Position numbers and translations under genes: made by a program
The notes under the pieces: generated by a model
What the model was told of the DNA's origin: nothing
Databases searched by the model: none
What the model saw: the letters and a program-made list of their open reading frames with translations, nothing else
In this document: positions 46,675 through 59,229 of the stretch, one piece after another
How the letters are laid out: each line of letters begins with the position of its first letter
Numbering within the stretch: the first letter of the stretch is position 1
Source: Pseudeuparius sepicola
Taxonomy: Eukaryota; Arthropoda; Insecta; Coleoptera; Anthribidae
Assembly: GCA_963920635.1 (NCBI GenBank)
Contig: OY987303.1
Coordinates: forward strand, 50,467,223 to 50,531,222
DNA: 64,000 nt
Direction of reading: 5' to 3'

Positions 46675-47242
46675 TTAGTTTTTTCTCAAAATAAGGCCAG
46701 AATTGAACTTCTTGACCCCAATAGTAAACCCAATATGCTTTAATTTCAATCTGCGTCGTGTATTCAAACATTCACAAAACACCATTTTTATTCGGCGTAA
46801 TATTTTCTCCACCCCTTTTGACGAGCCGTCCAGCTGCACCCCGTGCCTCTGTATCGGGGTCACCGTGTCAAAGACCCCGTGCGTGTTGGTATTGCACTGG
46901 TTCGTTGACATCTTAGTCCAGGAATTATTGAGAATATCAAGCTCAGGTGAACAGAGAGGTAACCCTATATTCTTCGCCTCGGACGGTCGTATTTCACGAT
47001 TCTCTTCTATCGTTTCACGTGCATCTGACCGAGGGCGATATCCTGGATGGCGCAAAACTGTGGAACATATCCTGGAAAGGTGCGTAAGGGTTGTTTCGAG
47101 CGAAAACATCACGATAGAAACGGCACATCTGCACGCCAATGGTCCCAGTGTAAAACTCGCGTGTCTAGCGCTGCACCGTAGAAGTAAAGTATCATTAACC
47201 CCAATCAGGGTTGCCAGATTTATCGGCTTGGGGTGGGGGTAA
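46675..47242. other. Region open on both strands, unidentified
   Basis: The plus strand is open for 179 codons (46703-47242) and the minus strand for 154 codons (47139-46675) over the same bases, in a segment with more G and C than its neighbours. Both translations are compositionally ordinary (plus: RYPGWRKTVEHILERCVRVV; minus: FDTVTPIQRHGVQLDGSSKG). I recognise no domain in either. It could be a conserved exon, a retroposed piece, or old transposon sequence. Which strand matters is not decided. Confidence 0.3.
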
Positions 47243-47880
47243 GTGTGTGTGGAGGGGTGGGGCTAATGAAAAAAAGTCGAAAAATGTAGGGCGAACGGCT
47301 GCCTGCTGCAGGAACTCCGGAAGTTATTGTATGGGGAAAAGTTCCGTCGATTTTCCAAGTAAGCCTATTTATTTTCCAGGGTTGTTTCGTCAAAGAAATA
47401 AAGTCGGAGACAAAGTTTGTGTTAGAATAAAGTGTACAGGGTTTTTTTGTGAAGAGGCCCGGAATTGTCACTTTCTTCTTGTCAACAAAAATTTGAGAAA
47501 TGAGAAATCGAATAAGTAGAAAAAGTATAGGTATAAATGCGATGTTGCCACCACTTGGAAGCAATAAAATATTACAACCAGGGTATGCAGAGGCAGGAGC
47601 GAATAGCAAATGGGATGTGATTATGATAAAATATTTATAATGAGGGAATGAAGAAGTGAGAGGTGAAGCACGACCAAATTGGATAGTAGAGGCGGCGCGA
47701 CGCCTCCACCGAAGGATTCCCCACGTAATCGATTAGTAGGGAGAACTTATTTGCGGTTAGTGCCCATACACCGCGATGGGTTGAACCGCTTCGATTGCGT
47801 TAAGAAGTAGTGGCAACGTCGCAACGTCACCTTCATACCCATCTCTCTTGTGCTTGTTCGATTTATTTCTTATAGTTATA
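47243..47880. other. No recognised gene
   Basis: Includes a G-rich tract (47227-47265) and a GC-richer block at 47690-47800 (GGCGGCGCGACGCCTCCACC). No coding evidence. Confidence 0.4.
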
Positions 47881-48397
47881 CAGGGTGTTTGAAAATTCAC
47901 TACAACGATTTTGAGGGTGTATTTTAGAGCATATGTGTTCTAAAATGCACCCATCTGAGCTACAGCCATCGAAAGTTGGGCGAAAAAATCGATTATTTTG
48001 AATTACGAAAATTCCCAAACCCTTTAGACAAAAAACGTCAAAGAACATACATAAAAAAGCAGTGGCACCCGACTACGTTTTTTTGTTTGAATTTTGATAA
48101 TACTCCCCTTTCATTCACCAACGATATTCTCGAAAACAGTTAGTTGTATCAAAAAATGCAAGAGACTAAAATTTTAGATTTTTTTTATGTCTTACTAGAA
48201 TGGTTTTCAAGAAATTTAATGAGTAATCATTATTGTGGTCACTTTTCAAAATAATTCTAAATAGTTTTTTGCGCAAATTACGATGGCTCAGAGAGAGAGG
48301 GTGCATTTTACGATACGTAATGTTTATGGGAATACAATTTTTCTTGTTCTCAAAAATACGCCATTAAACTCTTTGTAGTGAATTTTGAAACACACTG
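47881..48397. mobile_element. 517-bp MITE
   Basis: CAGGGTGTTTGAAAATTCAC at the left and GTGAATTTTGAAACACACTG at the right, TA on both sides. Inner arms also pair loosely (GGGTGCATTTTA near 48299 against TAAAATGCACCC near 47940). Confidence 0.85.
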
Positions 48398-48530
48398 TAT
48401 TTGGTCTGGGGGGTTATTATACAGTGACCTGCAGAATATAAGCAACATTGTGGGATTTTTTAAAAAATATTTTGCGCCGTAGGAAAAAATGCTATAAGAG
48501 AAAGTTGTTTGCAACGAAAAAGAACCTATA

Positions 48531-49580
48531 CAGGGTGTTCCGCTTAAGAACCGACACAGAGCAGGAGCATACAGGGGAGCCCAAAATAAGGTGATTTAAG
48601 GCAAATTACCTCTATACTAAGTTGCACCCCTGAGAAGTTATATCCTTGAAAATAGGCTTTGAAATTTCGAAAAAAATCAATATCTCAATTATTTGTGAAC
48701 TCGGAAAAACTAAATTTGGTACACGTTGTGGGTGTACCAAAGGCATTAATCGACAGAAAACAACAATTCTACCAGTTTAAAGGGTTGATGCAGAATGATG
48801 CTCCCTAAAAATGTGACAGAACTTTTTTGTCCGTTGGCAAAGTTTTACTTTGTGTTATGAAGAATTTAATTCTAAAACTTTTTTTACTCTCATTATTTTT
48901 CGAAAAAAAACGCGAATAACTGAAAACAAGTATTGCAGATGTGATGTGATTTAAAATCTTTGAAAATTCAAAAGTTGGCTATGAAATTAAACGTCAAACT
49001 TGAATAACAACCATTTTATGGAAAAAGAATCCAAATAAATGGATTGGAAGAGGAAATAATTGCCCAACGAAAGAAGTCACATTTGTTGAGATCTGGTGAC
49101 CGTGGCGGCAAAACTTGTGGGCAATTATTTCCTCTTCCAATCCATTTATTTGAATCCTTTTTCCTTTAAATGCCAACTTTTGAATTTTCGAAGATTTTAA
49201 ATATCACATCTGCAATACGTGTTTTCAGTTATTGGCGTTTTTGGCGAGAGCGATAAAGTTTTTCGAAATATAACAACAGCAAAAAAAGTTTTAGAATTAA
49301 ATTCTTCATAAAACACAAAGTAACAATTTTGTATGTCCGCCGACGGACAAAAAAGTTCTGTCACATTTTTAGGGTGCATCACTCTGTATCAACCCTTTAA
49401 AATGGTACAGTTGAACTATGTTTTCTGTCAATTAATGCCTTTGGTACACCCACAACGTGTACCAAATTTAGTTTTTCCGAGGTGCAACTTAGTATAAGAG
49501 TATAAGTTGCGTTAAATCACCTTATTTTGGGCTCCCCTGTATACTCCTGTTCTGTGTCGGTTCTTATGCGGAACACCCTG
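48531..49580. mobile_element. 1,050-bp foldback
   Basis: CAGGGTGTTCCGCTTAAGAA at the left, inverse at the right, TA on both sides. Almost the whole element pairs, for example GGGAGCCCAAAATAAGGTGA, GGTACACGTTGTGGGTGTAC and GGAAGAGGAAATAATTGCCC with inverses. The loop near 49065-49110 is very short. Confidence 0.92.
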
Positions 49581-49642
49581 TACATAAACCCAAAATAAAA
49601 AAGAAAAATTAAATAGGTACTTCCGTTTCTCTACAACTTGTA

Positions 49643-50637
49643 CAAGGTAGCTCACTATAAATTGACACCCCCCTTAACTTGTTAGTTTTTTGTTAAAAAA
49701 AAAGTTTTTTACAAAAGTATTAGATACTAGTACAAAGTTTTTTTGACGCTATTGGACCTTATATAGTGTGTTCTAGAAAGTTTGGAAGAATATTCACGCT
49801 TTAATTTAAATTCAATAAAAATTAAATTTCAATTTAATACAATAACATTTTTAGAAAAAGGATAAATTTATATTTTTTGTGGGTTTATTTAAGAAACAAA
49901 ATTTATTTATTATGACAGCCAGAGAAATGTAGAAACACTGAAAGGTAGAATTCGGGAGAAATCCACATATTAAATACTGAACACAGCAATTTTATCGTTG
50001 ACTCAATAAACAGAGAGTTAGTAGCAAATAGCAATAAATGCATTGAGCAAGATAGGGGTCATGTGGAGCATTTGTAACACGTAGGTATATCCTTTTTCTA
50101 AATGTTATTGTCGTTTTCAGTAAAAATTAAATTTCAAACAATAAATCTGACGAAGTTTATTAACTATGTTAGACTATTTAAAATTTCTCATTTATCTCAA
50201 TTTCCTTTTTCATTTTTCTGTGAAATCTTAAAATAGCCCATTTTGTTTTCCAAAGCTTGAATATACTAGCAAACTGTCAATAATTATTACCATAATTTGG
50301 CATTTTCCTTCCATGGCAACCTATGACCCAAGGAGTAATCCCTCACAAAAAAGGCTCAGTTCTGAACGAACGGTTCAGAACATAATATAACATATATATT
50401 TCGTTGGAATCAGAAAAAATGCATAGAATTCAATAATACAAAAATATACAAGGTGTTTCATTTAAAAAAACATATGTCTGCCACGGCTTTCTAGAACACA
50501 CTGTATAAGGTTCAATAGCGTCACAAAAAACTTTGTGTTAGTATGTTGTATTAGTATGTAAAACTTTTGTAAACAAAATTTTCTAACGTCAAAACTAACA
50601 AATTAAGGTTGGTGTCAATTTATAATGAGCCACCCTG
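49643..50637. mobile_element. 995-bp foldback
   Basis: CAAGGTAGCTCACTATAAAT at the left matches the inverse of ATTTATAATGAGCCACCCTG at the right; TA flanks both. ACCTTATATAGTGTGTTCTAGAAAG near 49750 has its inverse at about 50488-50511. The centre is AT-rich. Confidence 0.82.
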
Positions 50638-51867
50638 TACATACGTAACATGGCATTTTCATATCCGCTCTTCTGAAAATAGTAGATATTAAAAAAGTTT
50701 TCCAGGCCGATTTGATGTACAAAACTTTTCTTTTTGCAAAGGTTCTTGTATACATAAGTGTATATATTTTAAACCAAACTATACAAACTTTATGATTAAA
50801 TAATGGAACACGATATCTTCTAGTATACCAAGCTAAATGGCCGCCTCTGAAAACTTTGAGCACTTGAAATTGTTTATTGAGACATTCGAGCGGATTTATT
50901 TTTATTCGCGTATTTTGATACTAAGTCAAGCAGTTTTGTATAACGTAGATATCCCCTTTTCGCGAAATAGCACTTTTAACATGAAGTAAAGATGGTGTCT
51001 ACACTATTTATTTAAAACAATAAAGTACTTATATTCGTAAAGATAGTGAGGTAACTACTCTATAGCGAATTCAAATATTCTATAGTAAATTCTCCTTCAA
51101 ATCCATTGAGGATTGAGATATACGTATGGAGATACAAAAATTGCTTTATTTTAACACTCCAAAAAACTGAACGAAATAAACTCCTTGTCGTTTCTGACAA
51201 TCTTATATATGTACATACCAATATTTACGACAAAAACATCCCAGATCCCAGAGCATTCTCACATAAAAATACAGATGGGAGTTGGATGGTAATAAGCCCT
51301 CGACTCGGGCAACTTCGGATCCAGAAACTCCTACGCTGATTTATCTAGATTGCCATTGCGCCTGATGAATATGGAATTGCCTAAGTTCGGAGTGTGCCTA
51401 TTGATTTATATTTCCCGGCGATGATTTGCGTTCGGTATGTGGCTAACCGTCTGATTTTGAGGCTCGATTGGTCATTTAGGACCCACCGCAAACTTTGTCC
51501 AGCAAAATAGAGCATCGGTGAATAAATAGGTACATAGTAGGTAGGTAAGTAGGTACAACGAGACATTTCCGTCCACAGTTAATTTCATTTATATAATCTA
51601 TGGTCCTGGAAATTTTTCCATATCTCCACAGTATAAGGCACTTTGTTTGCAAAGAAATTTTAATAAAGTTTATTGCTCTAGTCAGACTGGCAGAAAAAAA
51701 TGTTTCTTTTTACCTGAACAGGACCAGAAATCAATTGGATTTTTTGAATTTAAAGACCAAACAAGCCCAAACATGTTTTCGAAAGTGATCACATACCTAT
51801 CCTTTGGATATGATAACTAAGCTACCGACCCTTTATTTGCTCCACTCTTTCAAAGCATAAGTATATA
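50638..51867. other. No recognised gene
   Basis: Unassigned sequence. The 77-codon frame at 51106-51339 and other small frames lack motifs. A GTAGGTAGGTAAGTAGGTA tract is at about 51537. Confidence 0.4.
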
Positions 51868-53068
51868 CAGAGTGTCTCACTTAAGAGTGAAACAACCTTA
51901 TAACTTTTTTAATTTTTAACCGACCAGAACGACATTTTTACCAAAGGTAGATGGCATTATTGCCTACTTATTTCCAAATTAGTTGTCTACATCAAAGTCA
52001 AAGCCACCTGCGATGCCACAATCGAAGCTAAAAATCCAAAAGTCATATTAGGCTTTAAAAAAAATGTATTAAAAAAGGTTGTTCAGAATCGATCCAGAAC
52101 CCTAAATCCAAAATTTTGTCAAAATCAAAAAATATTTATTAAAAAAATTAAGTAAAAAAAATTGTTGTGTAGCTTTTAATTTTATTTTGAAATGATTACT
52201 TTTTGAAAACAACCAGCCTTCAAAACTTCCATGGCACACGTTTCTAAACGCAGAAAATTCTTAAATTGCTATTTTTGGACTATTTAATATTTTTTGATTG
52301 TAACAAAATTTTGGATTTAGGGTCCTGGATCGATTCTGAACAACTTATTTTAGTAATTTTTTTTTATAAAAATGCCTAATATGATTTTCGGATTTTTAGC
52401 CTCGATTGGGACTAGAGGTTTAACGTCACGGAAAAAAACAGGAAAAATTGGAAAAAAACAAGGTTTTTTTTCCGTTTTTTTCCGAAGCCCAAAAAATGGA
52501 AAAATTGGAAAAATGGAAAAAATGGAAAATTTCAGATAAAATTCGAATAAACAAAATAAACAAAGAAAGTTGAAGAAACACTCTATTATATTTTTTGTAT
52601 ACCTACGTATTTTGCTCGAAAAAACCTCAAGGAGTATAAAAATAACATATTTTGATAGTAATGCTTTATTTAAAACGAATTAAATAAACGAAACACTTAT
52701 TGATCAACAATAAAAAACTGAAAACATAAATTATTTTTAACTTTTTATTATATATTATATAAATTATTTTATTTAAAAATATTTATTTTATTTCTTCTTT
52801 ATTATGTATTATTTAAAAAAAATGTTTTTTTTTCCGTTTTTTTCCAAATTTTCCGGGAAAAAAACGGTTTTTTTCCGACGATCAATTTTTTCGGAAATTT
52901 TAAACCTCTAATTGGGACATCGCAGGTGGTTTTAACTTTGGAGTAGACAACTAATTTTTTGGAAATAAGTAGGCTACAATGCAATTTGCCTTTGGTAAAA
53001 ATTTCGTTCTGGTCGGTTAAAAATTAAAGAAGTTATAAGGTTGTTTCACTCTTAAGTGAGACACTCTG
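51868..53068. mobile_element. Foldback carrying a second element
   Basis: CAGAGTGTCTCACTTAAGAG at the left and its inverse at the right, TA on both sides. The arms pair through AACAACCTTATAACTT, TTTTTAACCGACCAGAACGA, GTCTACATCAAAGTCAAAGC and GATCCAGAACCCTAAATCCA. The right arm is interrupted by 52413-52910. Confidence 0.92.
52413..52910. mobile_element. hAT-type MITE with 8-bp target duplication
   Basis: TAGAGGTTTAA at the left and TTAAACCTCTA at the right (11 bp, perfect), flanked by ATTGGGAC at 52405-52412 and 52911-52918. The inside is dominated by T-rich CCGTTTTTTTCC and GGAAAAATTGGAAAA repeats. No protein is encoded. Confidence 0.9.
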
Positions 53069-55304
53069 TATATGATCAATATGAACATATACCAACCAAT
53101 TATGGGGTTATTTCATAAAAAAAAAATGTTTTCTTTGCGTTTACTTTATGTATTATGTCTTCAAAGTCCCAAAAAGTCCACCCGTTTGTTTTTATTATCT
53201 TTAACTAGGCCAAAAATTAGAATTGAAATTTGAAAATCGGGGTCCTGCTGACGTCAGCTGGACCCTTTACCAATCGGTTTCATAAGTTCGGGCTAAAAAA
53301 TTTAATAGATTTACTTGTTTTTTAACACCTATTATTAATAAAAGGTATACAACTGGGGTGTATTAATTATATGGCACACCACTATAACCAGATTGTAGTT
53401 TAATTATGGTTTTATGATGTAATTTAAATAGGACATTTTAAAGTAATAAACCCTCCCAGGTAGACGACAAAATAGCCGGCAACATCCCACCACTGTCATT
53501 TCGATTGTTTACGTCTTACGTCGTCGGAGTTAACCTCATCGATAGTTGGTGATTTGTTCTTTGTGTTGAGAGTTTTTTCATTTTTCATTATGAAAACTAA
53601 ACAATGCTTTAACAAAGCCGTCTTCCATGCTGAACACTATTATATTAAGCAGTAACTCACAACAAAACGTAAACGATGGCTAGCCACACGAATAACGAAT
53701 AACCAATAAAAACAAACCAACGCAATAAATTGGTCACTATATTTATTAATATTTAGCACCTTTGACATTTAAAATAGTGTCATTAGTATCTATGCATATT
53801 TTAGAAGTATCTACCCTTTGAAATAAATAAACTTTCCGCTTTTATGAAAGCCATGCAAACTAAAGGAACATAACTATTATAAGTCTGATACAAAATATCT
53901 TATGATAACATCTAATTGCATGCTATTTTCAGTTTTCAGAATGGGCAGATCATGACGAAGGAGGTCCAAATTTCGGTAAGTTATTTAAACAATAGGGCAC
54001 CTGATAATTTTGTAAAAGTAACTGATGCTTTAGTGTATTGTCAAACGAGTTCAAAGATCGCTTTGAAGTTTTCTCTGCTCCCACATGTATATTTGCCGTG
54101 TTCGTTAGAACCTAGATTCAATTCCAGTTAATTTAACGGATATGGTTTCGTATTCTTCTTAGGTCGGATTTTAAATTGAATTCAACCGATCGCAGTTAAG
54201 CTTTCTCCGGCACGTGTTGACATGTTAGAAAATGAAGCAACCCTTGAAATGGTTTCATTGCAAAACGTCAGGGTTAATCGTTAATCCAAATATTCATTTA
54301 GCTGCTATTCCACGCAGAAAAAATAACAAATCTATTAGTTGAATGTCCATATCGCCCTAGAACGACTGAGCGCCCTATATACGGCTTCGTGCTCAAGTCT
54401 TGGCCTCAAGCGATATAGACTAACTACTACTATTAGGTATAGTTGTCCTCCTTTTGACTTTTTGCACAAGTGAATTTGAAGTGAAATGATTTGATAGTGA
54501 AATGATTTTTTATTGGTAAATGGAACAGTGTACGACCACGTTATCTATAATCTAACCCTTGAATGAATTTTTCAATATTTTCCACCACCTTAACCCCAGA
54601 AACACTCAAAACCAACACAAATTACATAAAAATCGATTTGCTGCGTAAACTGATCACTTCATAATCAACTGAACATTTGTGAAAGGAACACTCGATGTCA
54701 CCTGATCTCAAAGTGATCCGGAATCGATTTGAGATCACTTAAAACTGTAAAAGGAGGACGGCTTTTATCAGGTTTTGAAACTATTAAATCCTTTTCATTA
54801 ATTTTTTAATCAAAGCGTATAGATAAGTAGTTAATGCCTGAACATTTTAATTAAAGGGCAAAATGACGAAATGTATCAAGAGCGGCGTAATTAACAAGAC
54901 CAAGACGGAAATGACCTCGCGCCGTTGTTGTAACTGTAATAACTCTATCGCCTCAACGTCAGTTTGAAATGTGCTCTGGGCCCAAGTATATGAGAAGTTT
55001 TACTGCAAATAACCGAGATCGTTTTATAGAGCCAATTCAAGTTCTATGCTCTTATCCCTTTTCCCAGTTTATACGTTTCTCTGCCCGAAATAGCGACCTA
55101 GAAAACTATACCTACTTCCAGATTCAAACGGAAAGGTGTAAACATGCATTTAGTGTTTTTATGAAAATTTAGGAGAGGATCAAAGTTTCAATACAAGCTG
55201 TTTTTTTAATAAATGTGTCTTTCGAGTGCTGTAACAAAAGTGGTATGGTGAGGGAAGAATTTTTAAATGGGTCAATTTATTCCTTTATACTTTACACCCT
55301 ATTA
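53069..55304. other. No established gene
   Basis: No repeat structure stands out. At 53933-53975, TATTTTCAG precedes and GTAAGTTATTT follows a 43-nt open segment that could encode FSEWADHDEGGPNF on the plus strand; it is only a candidate exon. The rest has no coding signal. Confidence 0.35.
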
Positions 55305-56895
55305 TCCATAATACCTTTCGTTAATTTTACGAATTATAATCCCAAAGCTGAAAATACCACGACTGCGCAGCAGGAGTGGTATTTTCTTAGCATTGGGATT
55401 ATAATGAGTGATAAATTAAGGAAAGGTATTATCTATTATTAGGCATACCACGAGTTGTATTTAAAAAGAGAATTTAACAACTGCAAATAGTTAGTTTGAC
55501 AGCTAGCTGTCATTTAGATTGAACTTTCGGTTCTGAATATGTCTTTTGTGCTAATAGATATTTAAAGATCAACGTGTTAACTGAAAATATATATATTCTA
55601 GTCCTATATATTAAATTTGGTAATGTGAAGAAATTATCGTGTTATCAGTTTTAGCTTCCACAATATTGGTTTAGCGTAAATAGGTCGTAACTAAGAGAGT
55701 AGGATTTCAGCGATTATTTCCATCATACTGCTTGCATCCAATAAGGTAGCTCCTTCGATAAAAATGCAACCAATCATATGCATCTGCTAGCGATAATTGC
55801 ACTTGTGCAAATTATCGCGGTAATTGCACTTGTGCAAATTATCACTTCGTTGCTTAGCAACCGCGAATCTGTTGGATTCAAACACGTACCTACTTCTTAA
55901 AGTTTGTGTGTGTCACACTGTTCTAAATTATGCAGCTTATAAATTATATTGCGGTACTATTAAGCATTGTATCAATGAATTTATATAACTTTTACATTGC
56001 TAAATTTTTGTTATTGGACCTCCGTCTCCGTTTTAAATTTATGACACATTCAGAAAATAGACCAACGCTGACAGGATGTGGATATAATCGCATTTGCCTT
56101 GGATATCCAAGAGTCATGTTTGTTTACTCCAACGCTACAGTCGAAGCTGTCAATAAGCTCGTTCAAAATGCGTCGTTTTGGAAATGTAAACATAGAAAAA
56201 CTCAATACAGAAATTAGTAAATCGTATTCGTGAAATAATCTAGACAAATACCACTCGTGTCGGAAATTTTTCTAAATAATTTTATTCTCAAGCGCTATTT
56301 TGTTTTATTTAGAAAAATTTCCGGCACGAGTGGTATTTGTCGAGATTATTTCACGAATACGATTTAATAATTTTTGTATTAATTTTTTCTATATTTACAT
56401 TTCCAAAACGACTCATTTTTAACGAGTTTATTGACAGCTTAGACTGTAGCATTCGAGTAAACAAACATTACTCTTGGCTATCCAAGGCGAATGCGATTAT
56501 ACCTACTTCCTATCAGAGTTGGTTTATTTTCTGAATGTGTGTCATAAATTTAAACGGAGACCGAGGTCTAATAAGAAACATTTAGCAGTGTAAAAGTTAT
56601 ATAAATTCATTGATACAATGCTTAATAACATCGCAACAAAATTTATAAGCTGCATAATTTAGAACAGTGTAAAACACCAATTTTAAGAAGTACGTGTTTG
56701 TATCGAACAGATTCGCGGTTGCTAAGCAACGAAGTGGTAATTGCACTGTATTACCGCGATAATTTGCACTAGTGCAATTATCGCTAGCAGAGGCATATGA
56801 TTGGTTGGATTTTTATGGAAGGAGCTACCTTATTGGATGCAAGCAGTATGGGGGAAATAATCGCTGAAATTATCACCTGATTGGTTAATATTTCA
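55305..56895. mobile_element. Large foldback element, copy 2
   Basis: The arms (55705-56275 and 56305-56870) pair almost base for base through CAGCGATTATTTCC, GCTTGCATCCAATAAGGTAG, CTAAATTATGCAGCTTATAA, GACCTCCGTCTCCG and ACAAATACCACTCGTG; the loop is about 30 bp. The left side has an extra 123-bp palindrome (55311-55433), also present in copy 1 at 8335. Frames of 95 and 65 codons inside arise from paired arms and are not genes. Confidence 0.88.
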
Positions 56896-57552
56896 AAAAT
56901 CATATCATTTCATTGGTTCATATTGGCAGGCGTTGAATTTTCGACGAAAGAGGCCGGGCGTCTAAAAATGATCATCCTGTACTTATGTAAATTTGTAAAA
57001 CATCAATATCAAATTAAAATGAATGTTTTTTCAATAAATCCTGGTCCGACTAGTATTCCAGACAGCAGAAATGAAGCGCCAAAGAAAGCAATGCAGGTAT
57101 GCTGCCAGATAAGTTAAAAATCGCAGTTAAATGTTGCGCTTTCTTTGAGCAGTGATGAACAGTGCATAAAGTTATCTACTTTATGCACCTATGATTCTTT
57201 TACGCACTAGTGTGATAAAGTCTTATTTTAACCACTGCCATCAGTATTTTACGCACTGCTGCCGTAGAAAAATTCTTTTGTGCACGACATACCCACAATG
57301 TTAGCAATTTGCCATAGCTGACAGTTTTACAATGAGTGACTTTGCCAGTCAACGTGCAATCTGACATTGCATTGCGCCGCTAGTGGAATTTGAAGATATT
57401 GTACCAAAGGTATCAATAATATCACTAAGACCGAGCAATTCATTCATAAAATATAATTAGGTTCTATCTTGCAAAGAATTTTCTATCGCCTAAGCCTTCA
57501 GTTTTTATAAAAAATCGGAACATTTTTTCGGCCGTTCTACATATTTCGATTA
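56896..57552. other. No recognised gene
   Basis: Contains AGTGCGTAAAAT-like motifs in both orientations (57190-57260) that may belong to the transposon fragment next to it. Confidence 0.35.
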
Positions 57553-57745
57553 TTAAAATAGAAGCAGTGAACAGTTTTCGAACAGTTTTCCATACTGCTT
57601 TTGATTCTGAAATTTTTTAGGAGTGTTGCCTTCTAACAGCTGCTGCCTACAACTACAGAATGTGATACACTTTTTTACAGCTCTTGCAACATGTCCTGCA
57701 ATGTAGGGTACTAAATCTTCGACATAGGGTGTTAATCCCATGTTT
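57553..57745 (-). pseudogene. P-element/THAP-type transposase C-terminal fragment
   Basis: The minus frame reads VEDLVPYIAGHVARAVKKCI then CSCRQQLLEG, similar to the YIAGYVARKL..C..C pattern near the C-terminus of P-like transposases. No THAP finger or catalytic region is seen nearby. Confidence 0.5.
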
Positions 57746-57955
57746 CTGATGGAGTAAGTAAGGGAGAATTATTATTATTATTGTAGATATACGAGTCCTG
57801 TCTCAGTGAAATTGGCCCAACCATTCAAAATATCAAATTTATGAATTTATAGCATGTCGAAGCAGGCGTTTTCTATTTTTTGTTTCCTTACAGATTTTTA
57901 GAGAATGTTTAAAACATTTTTAGATATATTTAGCGTTTAAGTTGGTTGTTTTATA

Positions 57956-59189
57956 CAGTGTGTCCCGTTTTTCATGTTAACACCCCTGAAAATCTAAGTA
58001 GGCTGAAGGAATTGAACGGGGCAATTTTTTTTATAGATATGTAAGGTCATCATTTGCGAAGTATTGGTTTGGCATTGCCGCGAAAGCCTGGCCTACTGCG
58101 ATTTTTTAAAGGGGTGCGTTTCTCGGAAAACCATATTAGGCATTTTTTTACTTAAAATCTGACACCACAGCGTTAATCAGGACACATAAACCCCCATATA
58201 CAAAATTTGAACAAAAAATATACAGGGAGTTCCATTCTGCAGGGTGTAAAATTTGAGCAAAATAGGAATTTTAAAGGCATCTGGCGAGTAAAGTGTGCTA
58301 TGGAATTACCTCAAAACAGTTGAATGGTCAATAGGACCACTCAAGGTATTGGTGTGCAAAGGTCCAATACAAAATATACAGAGTGTTCTTATTCGTGCTA
58401 TCTCAAAATACTGAATTTTTGGAACTTTATACGGGACAAAAATCGAGTATATCAAAACCGCTCCACACACTATAAATGAACTAAATTTAAAAAATACAGA
58501 AGCCCGCCAGTTAGTAAGTCCATATCAGTTAAGGTGGCACAGCCACAACAGGAAACACACAGAAAATGTATCATCTTAGACAGTGACTTTGTTGAGTAAG
58601 GTCCAATAATTTAAATTGTTTTTATTTGTTAGTTGGCATTTTGTAAAGAAACACATTACTTTTGTGTTTATCAATATTTTTTTTAATGATTCCAGAGCAC
58701 TCCGTATAAGTTTCATAAAATTTCAGAATTTTGAGATGGCTCAGAGAAAAATACCCTGTATATTTTTGTATTGAATCCTTGCACAGAAACACTTTGAGTG
58801 GTCCTATTGACCATTCAACTGTTTTGAGCTAATTCCATGGCACACTTGACTCGCCAGATGCCTTTAAAATTCCTATTTTGCTCAACTTTGACACCTTGCA
58901 GGATGGAACTCCCTGTATATTTTTTGTTCAAATTTGGTATATGGGGGTTTCGGTGTGTCCTGATTAACGCTGTGGTGTCAGATTGTAAATAAAAAAATGC
59001 CTAATATGGTTTTCCGAAAAACGCACCCCTTTAAAAAATCGCAGTAGGCCAGGCTTTCGCGGCAATGCCAAACCAATACTTCGCAAACGATGACCTTTCA
59101 GGGACATATATATAAAAAAATTGCCCCGTTCAATTCCTTCAGCCTACTTAGATTTTCAGGGGTGTTAACATGAAAAACGGGACACACTG
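57956..59189. mobile_element. Foldback element, family F copy B, inside the Tc1 element
   Basis: CAGTGTGTCCCGTTTTTCAT at the left and its inverse at the right, TA on both sides. Arms pair through TTAACACCCCTGAAAATCTA, GGCATTGCCGCGAAAGCCTG, TCCATTCTGCAGGGTGT and GACCACTCAAGGTATTGGTG. Inner arms and loop match copy A; outer parts match copy C. Confidence 0.93.
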
Positions 59190-59229
59190 TATAATAATTT
59201 GATTGTAACAAAATACACGACAAAAACAG

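Noticed and set aside
51530..51560. Telomere-like TAGG repeat tract
   Set aside because: Only a few imperfect GTAGGTAGGTAAGTAGG units, not (TTAGG)n.
55930..56534. Frames of 95, 65 and 65 codons with similar translations
   Set aside because: They are the two arms of one palindrome read on opposite strands, not paralogous genes.
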